Below are positions 23,771-31,437 of a DNA stretch of 31,437 bases, in pieces. The notes beneath the pieces are model-generated. The model was given only the letters and a program-made list of their open reading frames with translations, was not told where the DNA came from and did not search any database. The number at the start of each line of letters is the position of its first letter. Positions within the stretch are counted from its first letter, which is position 1. Source of the DNA: Flavobacteriales bacterium UBA1937 (GTDB lineage Bacteria > Bacteroidota > Bacteroidia > Flavobacteriales > Weeksellaceae). The stretch spans positions 1 through 31,437 of the forward strand of contig DDFD01000071.1 of the NCBI GenBank assembly GCA_002337005.1. The letters run 5' to 3'. The translations under genes were made by a program, and so were the position numbers.

Positions 23771-23801
23771 TTGGGACTTTATCTAAAATCCCCTAACTTT
23801 G
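23771..23801 (+). promoter_or_regulatory. pyrG: pyrG promoter (TTG -33, TAACTTTG -7)
   Basis: TTG at 23771-23773 and TAACTTTG at 23794-23801, separated by 20 bases, fit the Bacteroidota primary promoter in both boxes and spacing. This is the best promoter match in the window. Transcription would begin about 10 bases before the ATG at 23818. Confidence 0.8.
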
Positions 23802-23817
23802 CACAAACCTAAATCTA

Positions 23818-25425
23818 ATGAGTAAAAAGAATACCAAGTACATCTTTGTAACAGGAGGTGTTACTTCATCTTTGGGGAAAGGCATTGTCTCTTCATCACT
23901 TGGCCTTCTCCTAAAATCACGAGGCTTCAAAGTAACCATCCAAAAACTAGATCCTTATATTAATATAGATCCTGGTACACTTAATCCTTATGAACACGGA
24001 GAGTGCTACGTAACAGAAGATGGTGCAGAAACAGATCTAGACTTAGGGCACTACGAAAGATTTCTAGATTCTCCTACTTCTCAGAATAACAATGTAACTA
24101 CGGGTAGAATTTATCAAACCGTAATAGAAAAAGAACGCAAAGGCGATTTTTTGGGAAAAACCGTGCAGGTAATTCCACATATTACCAATGAAATTAAGCG
24201 CAGAATCAAAATCTTAGCAAAACAAGATTATGACATCATTATCACAGAAATTGGTGGTACGGTAGGTGATATAGAATCATTACCTTACATAGAAAGTGTA
24301 CGTCAGCTAAAATGGGAGTTGGGCGAGAATAATTCTATGGTCATTCATCTTACGCTTTTACCTTATTTAGCGGCAAGCGGAGAATTGAAAACCAAACCAT
24401 CTCAGCATTCTGTAAGAATGTTAATGGAATCTGGTATTATGGCAGATGTACTGGTTTGTAGATCAGAACATAAAATACCGAAAGAGGTAAAATCTAAATT
24501 GGCGCAATTCTGTAATGTACCTTTTGATAATGTGATAGAAAGTATGGATGTGGAAACCATCTATCAGGTTCCTTTAGAACTACAAAAACAAAAATTTGAT
24601 GAGGTGGTTCTCAAAGAATTGGCATTGCCAACCAGCCATGATTCAGATTTAAAAGATTGGAAAAGTTTCCTTAAGAAATATAAAAATCCTAAGAAAAAAA
24701 TAGAAATCGCTTTGGTAGGAAAATACGTTTCTCTACAAGATTCTTATAAATCCATTGCCGAAGCTTTTATACATGCAGGTGCAGCACAAGAAACCGAAGT
24801 GAAACTAAGATGGATTTACAGTGGTGAACTTACGGAGTCTAATTTGGCGGAGAGTTTCCAAGGAATAGACGGAATGCTGATAGCGCCAGGTTTCGGAGAT
24901 AGAGGTATCGAAGGTAAAATCTTAGCAGCCCAATTTGCGAGAGAAAATAAAATTCCGCTTTTGGGAATTTGTCTCGGTATGCAGATTATGACCATAGAGT
25001 TTGCTAGAAATGTTTTAGGATATAGAGATGCTAATTCTTCTGAATTTGATTTAACTACCAAACATCCTGTAATTTCTCTGATGGAAGAACAAAAAAATGT
25101 AGTAGAAAAAGGAGGAACCATGAGATTAGGAGCTTGGAAATGCCAATTAAAATCTAATACCCAACTTTTTGAAATCTACGGAGCAAAAAATATTACTGAG
25201 AGACATAGACATCGTTATGAATTTAATAGTGAGTTTTTAGAAGATTTTGAAAATAATGGATTACAAGCTTCAGGTGTAAACCCAGATACCAAATTGGTAG
25301 AAACGGTAGAGCTCAAAAATCATCCTTTTTATGTAGGAGTACAGTATCACCCAGAATACAAAAGTACAGTTGCAACTCCACATCCTTTGTTTATAGCATT
25401 GATAAAAGCGGCAAATAAAAAATAA
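23818..25425 (+). CDS. pyrG: CTP synthase
   Basis: CTP synthase converts UTP, ATP and glutamine to CTP. The 535-residue protein has the amidoligase domain with FVTGGVTSSLGKGIVSSSLG at its N-terminus and DPYINIDPGTLNPYEHGECYV, followed by the class I glutamine amidotransferase domain. In that domain the nucleophile is Cys385 in LLGICLGMQ, and the His/Glu pair lies in YHPEYKS near the C-terminus. Length and all motifs are normal. A near-consensus flavobacterial promoter precedes it, and a strong hairpin follows. It diverges from the T9SS cargo gene. Confidence 0.99.
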   Translation: MSKKNTKYIFVTGGVTSSLGKGIVSSSLGLLLKSRGFKVTIQKLDPYINIDPGTLNPYEHGECYVTEDGAETDLDLGHYERFLDSPTSQNNNVTTGRIYQTVIEKERKGDFLGKTVQVIPHITNEIKRRIKILAKQDYDIIITEIGGTVGDIESLPYIESVRQLKWELGENNSMVIHLTLLPYLAASGELKTKPSQHSVRMLMESGIMADVLVCRSEHKIPKEVKSKLAQFCNVPFDNVIESMDVETIYQVPLELQKQKFDEVVLKELALPTSHDSDLKDWKSFLKKYKNPKKKIEIALVGKYVSLQDSYKSIAEAFIHAGAAQETEVKLRWIYSGELTESNLAESFQGIDGMLIAPGFGDRGIEGKILAAQFARENKIPLLGICLGMQIMTIEFARNVLGYRDANSSEFDLTTKHPVISLMEEQKNVVEKGGTMRLGAWKCQLKSNTQLFEIYGAKNITERHRHRYEFNSEFLEDFENNGLQASGVNPDTKLVETVELKNHPFYVGVQYHPEYKSTVATPHPLFIALIKAANKK

Positions 25426-25443
25426 AATTGAGTAGAAATTTGT

Positions 25444-25472
25444 AGAGACGTGATTTATCACGTCTCTAATTT
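25444..25472 (+). terminator. Perfect 10-bp hairpin after pyrG, also REP-like
   Basis: AGAGACGTGA (25444-25453) pairs perfectly with TCACGTCTCT (25458-25467) around TTTA and is followed by AATTTTT, so it fits an intrinsic terminator for pyrG. The GTAGAGACGTGATTTATCACG form is also one I recall as a dispersed palindrome in Bacteroidota and cyanobacteria, so it may be a mobile repeat serving as a terminator. Confidence 0.75.
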
Positions 25473-25511
25473 TTATAAAATGAAATGAATGACAATCTGG
25501 CAAAAATTTCC

Positions 25512-25519
25512 TATTTTTG
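25512..25519 (+). promoter_or_regulatory. yidC: -7 promoter box (TATTTTTG) for yidC
   Basis: TATTTTTG is a perfect TAnnTTTG, 66 bases before the start codon. It lies inside an inverted repeat CTGGCAAAAA/TTTTTGTCAG (25497-25506 and 25514-25523). The leader of about 60 bases contains a 7-bp hairpin (25544-25550 with 25560-25566) and tandem AAATTTC units just before the ATG. Confidence 0.45.
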
Positions 25520-25585
25520 TCAGCTAAAATAATTAGGAATACTATTTGAGAGTTTTAATCTCAAATTTCAAATTTCAAATCAATT

Positions 25586-27385
25586 ATGATGCAACAAAAC
25601 AACGGATTAGATAAAAGGCAGATGATTAGCCTTTTTGTGCTTTCTGCAATTATGATGGCTTTTATGTATTACTATCAAGGTAAACAAGCAGATGAAGCTA
25701 AAATTGCCGAACAAAAAGCTAAAACTGAACAAAAAGCTACACCTACAAAACCTGCCATTGCAGCTAATATTGGAAATCCTGTAAATGCAACAGATATTAA
25801 AAATGTGACGCTTAAAAATGACCTGCTTACCGTGGAGTTTTCGTCTTTAGGTGGTCAGATTTCTTCGGCGAAATTGAATCAATATTTTGCATACGATAAA
25901 AAATCAGACAAGCATGATTTACCACTTTATTTAATCAATAAAAATAATTCTAGCTACGGATTTCAGTTTAAAGATAAAACAGGGAAAGTATTTAATACCA
26001 AAGATTTAATCTTTACCCCAAGTGTTTCTGGAAATTCTGTAACAATGACGTCTCAAATTTCTGGTGCAACCATTCAGTTTGTTTACACCTTATTAGATAA
26101 ATATACCATCGATTTTAATGTTAAAACTCAAGGCCTTTCTACTATTGTGACAGACGAGAAAGCAGATTTTAACTGGAATTATTCTGTAAGAGGAATGGAG
26201 AAAGGGCGTTCGCAAGAACAAACTCATTCTGAATTTAATTATGCTTTTAATAATTATAAAGATGCAGATTATGATACCAATGGTTTTGAAGAGCCAAAAG
26301 AAACACTCAACTGGATTGGCGTAAAACAACAGTTTTTTACTTCGTTAATAGAAACATCTAATGGTTTTGTTAATACTAAAGGAACTCAAGAATCTATAAA
26401 AGAAGGCGAAATTCTAAAGAAATTTAATTTTGATGGGCAGATAAAACTTTCTGGGAATGAATTAAATCAAAATTTTAAATGGTATTTTATGCCGCTAGAT
26501 TTGCCACTTCTTAAATCTTATGAAGGAAAAGAGTTTGATACCATTTTACCACTTGGCTGGAGTTTTATCGGAACTCTAAACAGATGGTTCTTTGTACCTG
26601 TGTATAATTGGCTTACAGATTGGGGAGTAGCAGCAGGTTGGGTTATTTTCTTAATGACAATCGTTACCAAATTGGTTCTGTCACCAGTAATGTATAAGCA
26701 GCACAAATTGAGTGCCATGATGAAGGTTGTAAAACCAGAAATAGAGGAAGCTAATGAAAAATTTAAAAATGCTGATCCTCTTAAAAAACAACAAGCTACC
26801 ATGGAAATCTACCGAAAAGCAGGGATTAATCAGATGGCAGGTTGTTTACCAGCATTGGTTCAGATTCCTATTTTCTATGCTTTATTCCGTTTCTTCCCGA
26901 ATATGATAGACCTTAGAGGTAAAAGTTTTTGGTTTGTAAAAGACCTTACAGCTTATGATGATTTAATCAAATTGCCATTTAATATTCCTTTGATAGGAGA
27001 GCATATCAGTATTTTTGCCGTAGCTTGTACTATTGTGGTTTTAATATATACCATAATGACTTCTGGTAATATGCAACAACCTCAGCAAGAAGGGATGCCA
27101 AATATGAAGGTAATGATGTATATTTTCCCAATTACATTCTTTTTCTTCTTAAATACTGCTCCATCTGGTCTTTCTTGGTACTATTTTGTGTCTAATGCAC
27201 TTAATATTTTGATTATTTTAGCCATTAAAAATTGGATTTTAGATGAGAAAAAAATTCACGCAATGATTCAAGAGAACAAAGCAAAAGGCCCAAAACCCGA
27301 AGGAAAATTCCAGAAACGCATGCGCGAAATGATGGAAAAAGCTCAGGAACAACAAAAAGCGCAAGAGCAACAGAGGAAAAAATAA
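25586..27385 (+). CDS. yidC: Membrane protein insertase YidC
   Basis: YidC inserts proteins into the inner membrane, alone or with SecYEG. The 599-residue protein has the Gram-negative layout: an N-terminal membrane helix (about 13-30, MISLFVLSAIMMAFMYYYQ), a periplasmic beta-sandwich (about 60-330), then the conserved five-helix insertase core. The core shows VTKLVLSPVMYKQHKLSAMM, NQMAGCLPALVQIPIFYALF and a TAPSGLSWYYFVSNALNI segment. The groove Arg of E. coli YidC (FIVRGIMYP) corresponds to Lys here (IVTKLVLSP), which I believe is common in Bacteroidota. The C-terminal tail is Lys/Gln rich and positively charged, suited to ribosome binding. The start could be the first or second Met. Confidence 0.98.
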   Translation: MMQQNNGLDKRQMISLFVLSAIMMAFMYYYQGKQADEAKIAEQKAKTEQKATPTKPAIAANIGNPVNATDIKNVTLKNDLLTVEFSSLGGQISSAKLNQYFAYDKKSDKHDLPLYLINKNNSSYGFQFKDKTGKVFNTKDLIFTPSVSGNSVTMTSQISGATIQFVYTLLDKYTIDFNVKTQGLSTIVTDEKADFNWNYSVRGMEKGRSQEQTHSEFNYAFNNYKDADYDTNGFEEPKETLNWIGVKQQFFTSLIETSNGFVNTKGTQESIKEGEILKKFNFDGQIKLSGNELNQNFKWYFMPLDLPLLKSYEGKEFDTILPLGWSFIGTLNRWFFVPVYNWLTDWGVAAGWVIFLMTIVTKLVLSPVMYKQHKLSAMMKVVKPEIEEANEKFKNADPLKKQQATMEIYRKAGINQMAGCLPALVQIPIFYALFRFFPNMIDLRGKSFWFVKDLTAYDDLIKLPFNIPLIGEHISIFAVACTIVVLIYTIMTSGNMQQPQQEGMPNMKVMMYIFPITFFFFLNTAPSGLSWYYFVSNALNILIILAIKNWILDEKKIHAMIQENKAKGPKPEGKFQKRMREMMEKAQEQQKAQEQQRKK

Positions 27386-27388
27386 GTT

Positions 27389-27590
27389 GGTTGATGGTTT
27401 TTAGTTGATAGTTTTTAGAATTTTTGACTTATCCCTCTTAAAAATAACCACAGAGATTCTGTGTTTAAGTTGTTTTTTTGAAACAAAATCTATTAATCAA
27501 AGGTTGAAATTATAGGTCAATAGGATTTTCTTAAACTTCGTCTGCAAAATTTTCTTCTGCACTCAGACCATCAACCAAAAACCATCAATC
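27389..27590. repeat. Inverted repeat flanking the yidC-rnhB spacer
   Basis: GGTTGATGGTTTTTAGTTGAT (27389-27409) matches the reverse complement of 27570-27590 at 19 of 21 positions. The right arm covers the last bases of rnhB and its stop codon. Between them lies a small hairpin CACAGA-GAT-TCTGTG (27449-27463), a weak terminator candidate. No gene is supported in the 199-base spacer. Confidence 0.5.
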
Positions 27591-28169
27591 ATACACCAAT
27601 CTGAAAGATTTTCTGTGGTATTTAGTAGGCCCGAATTTTTTTAATGCTTCTCTGTGAGTTTTGGTAGCGTAGCCCATATTTTTATTCCAGCCATATTCTG
27701 GGAATTCTTCGTGAAGTTCAATCATTAGTTGGTCTCTATAATTTTTTGCTAAGATTGAAGCAGCCGCAATAGATAAAAATTTAGTATCACCTTTTATAAT
27801 ACATTGATGAGGGATATAGTTATAAGGGTGAAATTTATTACCATCTACTAAAATAAGTTCTGGTTTTAATTTTAATTGGTCTAGCGCATTATGCATAGCG
27901 TGTATGCTAGCATTCAAAATGTTATGTTGGTCAATAAATTCTGGAGACAATTCTGCGATGGCGAAATCTAGAACATTTTCTTTAATATAAGAATCAAGTT
28001 CTATTCTGGTTTTAAAATTTAATTGCTTAGAGTCATTAATTAAATTATGATTAAATTTCTTATCAATAATTACAGCAGCTGCAACCACAGGGCCACATAA
28101 ACAGCCTCTTCCTACTTCATCGCAGCCAGCTTCTATGTATTGATTAGACCAAGAATTTAATAATGACAT
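27585..28169 (-). CDS. rnhB: Ribonuclease HII
   Basis: RNase HII cuts RNA in RNA-DNA hybrids, including single misinserted ribonucleotides. The 194-residue protein has the diagnostic AGCDEVGRGCLCGPVVAAAV block, with catalytic Asp17 and Glu18. Asp109 lies in LILVDGN, and the fourth acidic site lies in the ASILAKNYRDQLM segment, where Asp follows the conserved Arg. YATKTHREALKKFGPTKYHRKSF closes the protein. Length is normal. A perfect TAACTTTG box lies 28 bases before the start. Confidence 0.98.
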   Translation of the reverse strand: MSLLNSWSNQYIEAGCDEVGRGCLCGPVVAAAVIIDKKFNHNLINDSKQLNFKTRIELDSYIKENVLDFAIAELSPEFIDQHNILNASIHAMHNALDQLKLKPELILVDGNKFHPYNYIPHQCIIKGDTKFLSIAAASILAKNYRDQLMIELHEEFPEYGWNKNMGYATKTHREALKKFGPTKYHRKSFRLVYD

Positions 28170-28604
28170 TCGTTAATAATATTTAATATAATTATTCAAA
28201 GTTAATTTTCAGTTAAAGTAATTTTTTTAGTCTGAAGAAGGGTATTTTATTGCAAAAATATAATTTTTTATGATAAGATGAATTTTATATAAATTAGAAA
28301 AACCGATGATGGTGTCTTAAAATTAACATTTACTCTCAAAAAACATTAATTATTTCAAATATACCTCCTTTAAAATCGATTTTAGGATGAAAAAAATCAA
28401 AAATTTATAAATAGAGCTGTTTTTTGCATTTGAAAATTAATAATTAGAAGGGAGGATTATGACAAAAATCACATAGAAAAATTGTTTTTTAACATAAATT
28501 AAGCAAAATTTCGAAATTATATTGTTTTTAACATTTTTTTAACTAAACTATTGTTTAATTTAATAAAGTTTTGCATATTTGACCATTGAAAAATTTAATT
28601 TGAT
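28170..28604. other. Gene-free spacer between rnhB and the susC-like gene
   Basis: No coding frame is supported in these 435 very AT-rich bases. They hold the rnhB -7 box (28197-28204), a 14-bp perfect palindrome TAAAATCGATTTTA (28371-28384) and the susC upstream region. I could not find a convincing TTG/TAnnTTTG pair for the receptor gene; AAGTTTTG at 28566-28573 is the closest -7 candidate but is badly spaced from its TTG. Confidence 0.6.
28197..28204 (-). promoter_or_regulatory. rnhB: -7 promoter box (TAACTTTG) for rnhB
   Basis: TAACTTTG on the minus strand is identical to the pyrG -7 box and is correctly placed, with a leader of about 20-25 bases. The -33 position has TTA instead of TTG. 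Confidence 0.55.
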
Positions 28605-31437
28605 ATGAAGAAACTAACAAAAAGCGTTTTAGCTGTTGTTCTTACTGCTTCTTTTACTGTATCTTATGCACAAAAAAGTAAAGTAGACACTACTAAAACT
28701 AAGGATATCGAAGGTGTTGTGGTAACAGCCTTAGGTATTAAGAGAGAAAAAAAGGCAATTGGGTATTCTGTTTCTCAAGTTGGAGGAAATGATATTCAGA
28801 AGTCAGGAGAATCTAATATCATTCAAGGGCTAGCAGGAAAAGTGGCTGGTGTACAAGTTACAGGTACAGCGGGAACACCTGGAGCTTCAAGTAGAATTGT
28901 CATTAGAGGTCAAAAGTCAATCTTATTATCTAGCCAACCATTAATTGTATTGGATGGACAGATTATTGATAATTCTTACAATAATAATGCAGGCTCAGGA
29001 ACTAATATTGGTGGGGTAGATGATTCTAATAGAGCGGTTGATATTAATCCTGATGATATTGAAAATGTAACTGTACTAAAAGGTGGAGCTGCAGCAGCGC
29101 TTTATGGAGAAGGAGCAAGAAATGGAGTAATTATATATACTTCTAAGAAAGGAAAGAAGAGAAAAGGTATTGGTATAGATATTTCTACTTCTATTGGTTA
29201 CGATATGCTTAGTAATATGATAGATTTACAAAAGTCTTATGCAGCAGGTACTAATGGAACTACATACATTGCGCCTGCTCAGTATGGGGCTGATGGATTC
29301 CCTATAACAGGAGGAACAAATCAAAGCTGGGGTCCATTAATTTCAAGTGTGCCTGGACTGAAAGCTTTTGATAATGTTAAAAATTTTTATCAAACGGGAG
29401 TGACAAGCAATTATAATTTGTCATTGTCAGGAGGTAATGAAAATGGAACTTTTAGAGCATCTTTTGGACATTTAGATCAAACAGGTATTGTTCCTAATAC
29501 AGCTTTAAAAAAGACATCGTTCAATGTTAATAGTGAATATAAATTCACAGAAAAATTGAAAGCTGGTGCAGACTTATTATATAGCAACACAACTGGTCTT
29601 AGAGCACAAAAAGGTAGTAATACTGCTGGGATAATGCTTTCTTTATTAAGAACACCTGCTTCTTATGATCTTAGAGATTATCAAACAGAGCAAGGTTATA
29701 ATAAGAATTATTTTTCTGCTTATGATAATCCATTTTATACTGTATATAAAAACCCGTATAAGGATGAAACTAATCGTGTAATTTTCAATGGCCATATAAA
29801 TTATAATTATAGTAAATGGTTTAATGCTCTAGTTAGAGCAGGTGTAGACACATATACTACTCACGCACAACAAAATTATTCATATTCCAGTAATGGAAAT
29901 TCAACGGCAGATGGAAGTGGACAGGTAATTATTGATACTTTTACTAAAAGTTTATATAATATTGATTTAGTATTTAATGGAATTGTAGATCTTACTGATA
30001 AGATTAATTTGAATTATAGTATTGGTGGACAAATTAATTCTACTTTTTATAATGATCAATACACTGTAGGTTCTACGATGTTAGAAGTAAATCAATATAA
30101 TTTAAGTAATTTCACAACATTTACACCACAAAATGCAGATTCCAAACAAATAAAAAGGGGAATTTTTGGATCTCTAGAGTTAGGTTTATATGACCAATTT
30201 TATTTAACAGCAACTGGTAGAAATGACTGGAACTCTGCTCTCCCAAAAGAGAATATGTCATATTTTTACCCCTCAGTTGCAGCTTCATGGATTTTTAATA
30301 AGACATTAGATTTGCCAAGTTGGGTGAATCTTGGTAAAGTAAGGGGTGCATATGCTATTACTTATGCATCGCCTACACCATACAATATTATTACCCCATA
30401 TGTAACGCCTTATTTTTATGATACATTTGGACCTCAATTATACACACCGTATAATGGAATAGGTGCATATGGATTATCAACAATTCTGAGAAATCCGAAC
30501 CTAAAAGCTGAACAAAATAAAGAATTTGAAGTAGGTCTAGAATTAGAAATGTTTAATAGATTGCATTTTAATGCAAGTGCTTATAAGTCAACAAATTATG
30601 ATTTATTAATTACTTTGCCAATTGCAAGTTCGACAGGATATTCAAACTATTATACAAATGGGCCAACTGTTGAAAACAAAGGTATAGAAGTTAGTCTAGG
30701 ATATGATATTTTTAAGAATGAAAACTTCGGCTGGAACTTTACCGCCAATTGGACATTAAATAGAAACAAAGTAACAGATTTGAACGGTGTTGCTAATAAT
30801 TCGGCGGAAGGCAGTGATTATTTTAGTGGAAATCTTACACCTACCATAACATTAGGTCAACCACTTGGTGTTTTTTATGGATCTGCTTATGAAAGAGATA
30901 ACTCTGGTAATTTAATAATAGGATCTAATGGACTTCCTGTATTAGCAGCTGAATCAAAATTGATAGGAAACCCTACCCCTGATTGGACTGGTAACTTTAG
31001 GAATAATATAAGATATAAAAATATTTCTCTTAGCTTCTTATTAGATATTAGAAAAGGAGGTGATATTTGGGACGGAACTTTAGCAAGATTGCATAGGCTA
31101 GGAATGACTCAAGCTTCGGCTGATAATAGAAGTGCTACATATATTATACCTGGAGTTCTAGGAAATGGTAATCCAAATAATATTGCAATATCTAATAAAA
31201 CATATTATGTTAGTTATCTTGGGGATGGTTCAGGAAGTGCAAATGAAACAGCAATTGAAAAAGATATTAATTGGGTAAGACTAAGAGATGTAAGTTTAAA
31301 TTACAATTTTAGCAAACTTTTATCAAATGTTTCAAGGTTATCTTTTGTGAAGAATGCTGAATTAAGTATAAGTGCAAGAAATTTATTTATAATTACGAAT
31401 TATAAAGGAATTGATCCTGAGAATTCATTTGCTGGCT
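28605..31437 (+). CDS. SusC/RagA-type TonB-dependent receptor, 5' part (cut by the window end)
   Basis: The frame is open from the ATG at 28605 to the last base, giving 944 codons with no stop. A signal peptide (residues 1-23, ending SYAQK) is followed closely by the TonB-box-like stretch DIEGVVVTALGIKREKKAIGYSV. The plug follows (QPLIVLDGQIIDN ... INPDDIENVTVLKGGAAAALYGEGARNGVI, in parts), then many beta-barrel strands with SusC-type motifs (GNPTPDWTGNF, INWVRLRDVSLNYNF, AELSISARNLFI). The usual N-terminal CarboxypepD-like domain is missing; the plug comes right after the export signal. Such receptors import glycans or peptides with a SusD lipoprotein, expected just beyond the window. Substrate unknown. 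Confidence 0.96.
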   Translation, partial: MKKLTKSVLAVVLTASFTVSYAQKSKVDTTKTKDIEGVVVTALGIKREKKAIGYSVSQVGGNDIQKSGESNIIQGLAGKVAGVQVTGTAGTPGASSRIVIRGQKSILLSSQPLIVLDGQIIDNSYNNNAGSGTNIGGVDDSNRAVDINPDDIENVTVLKGGAAAALYGEGARNGVIIYTSKKGKKRKGIGIDISTSIGYDMLSNMIDLQKSYAAGTNGTTYIAPAQYGADGFPITGGTNQSWGPLISSVPGLKAFDNVKNFYQTGVTSNYNLSLSGGNENGTFRASFGHLDQTGIVPNTALKKTSFNVNSEYKFTEKLKAGADLLYSNTTGLRAQKGSNTAGIMLSLLRTPASYDLRDYQTEQGYNKNYFSAYDNPFYTVYKNPYKDETNRVIFNGHINYNYSKWFNALVRAGVDTYTTHAQQNYSYSSNGNSTADGSGQVIIDTFTKSLYNIDLVFNGIVDLTDKINLNYSIGGQINSTFYNDQYTVGSTMLEVNQYNLSNFTTFTPQNADSKQIKRGIFGSLELGLYDQFYLTATGRNDWNSALPKENMSYFYPSVAASWIFNKTLDLPSWVNLGKVRGAYAITYASPTPYNIITPYVTPYFYDTFGPQLYTPYNGIGAYGLSTILRNPNLKAEQNKEFEVGLELEMFNRLHFNASAYKSTNYDLLITLPIASSTGYSNYYTNGPTVENKGIEVSLGYDIFKNENFGWNFTANWTLNRNKVTDLNGVANNSAEGSDYFSGNLTPTITLGQPLGVFYGSAYERDNSGNLIIGSNGLPVLAAESKLIGNPTPDWTGNFRNNIRYKNISLSFLLDIRKGGDIWDGTLARLHRLGMTQASADNRSATYIIPGVLGNGNPNNIAISNKTYYVSYLGDGSGSANETAIEKDINWVRLRDVSLNYNFSKLLSNVSRLSFVKNAELSISARNLFIITNYKGIDPENSFAG

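Overview
The window is about 31 kb of an AT-rich chromosome from a member of the Bacteroidota, class Flavobacteriia, most likely family Weeksellaceae (Chryseobacterium/Cloacibacterium-like). Genus is an inference. The support is: a SusC/RagA-type TonB-dependent receptor; a large surface protein with a type IX secretion (T9SS) type A sorting tail; a PorV/PorQ-family barrel; repeated -7 boxes of the flavobacterial form TAnnTTTG; weak or absent Shine-Dalgarno sequences; and housekeeping proteins of Bacteroidota type (YidC, GroEL, RadA, UvrC). No rRNA, tRNA, CRISPR array, insertion sequence or prophage was recognised.

Layout. 1-1667 (minus): acyl-CoA carboxylase carboxyltransferase subunit of the methylcrotonyl-CoA type. 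1668-2114: gene-free spacer with a dispersed palindromic repeat. 2115-4107 (plus): EamA/DMT exporter, then a PorV/PorQ-family barrel. 4108-4337: second copy of the dispersed repeat. 4338-5141 (plus): secreted protein of unknown function. 5301-7091 (minus): uvrC. 7255-10923 (minus): AddA/RecB-like helicase-nuclease and a small secreted TonB-plug-like protein downstream of it. 11110-12067 (plus): tandem secreted paralogues that look like M23 peptidase domains without their zinc ligands. 12211-14229 (minus): groES-groEL. 14419-17493 (minus): M1-family metallopeptidase and a HupE/UreJ-type membrane protein, divergent from a DUF6702-like protein (17558-18058). 18062-20071 (minus): ACP-phosphodiesterase-family protein and RadA. 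20324-23650 (minus): T9SS cargo protein. 23818-27385 (plus): pyrG and yidC. 27585-28169 (minus): rnhB. 28605-end (plus): 5' part of a susC-like receptor gene cut by the window edge.

The genes are mostly core housekeeping (nucleotide synthesis, DNA repair, protein folding, membrane insertion) mixed with typical Bacteroidota envelope functions. Clear operon-like pairs are DMT/PorV-like (16 bp gap), helicase/plug-like (21 bp), the two degenerate M23 genes (16 bp) and groES/groEL. Several convergent junctions carry strong bidirectional hairpins.

I do not see a convincing new defence, mobile or biosynthetic system. The observations most worth checking are the paired non-catalytic M23-like secreted proteins, the stand-alone TonB-plug-like protein, the dispersed structured repeats, and the regulatory DNA around groES-groEL.
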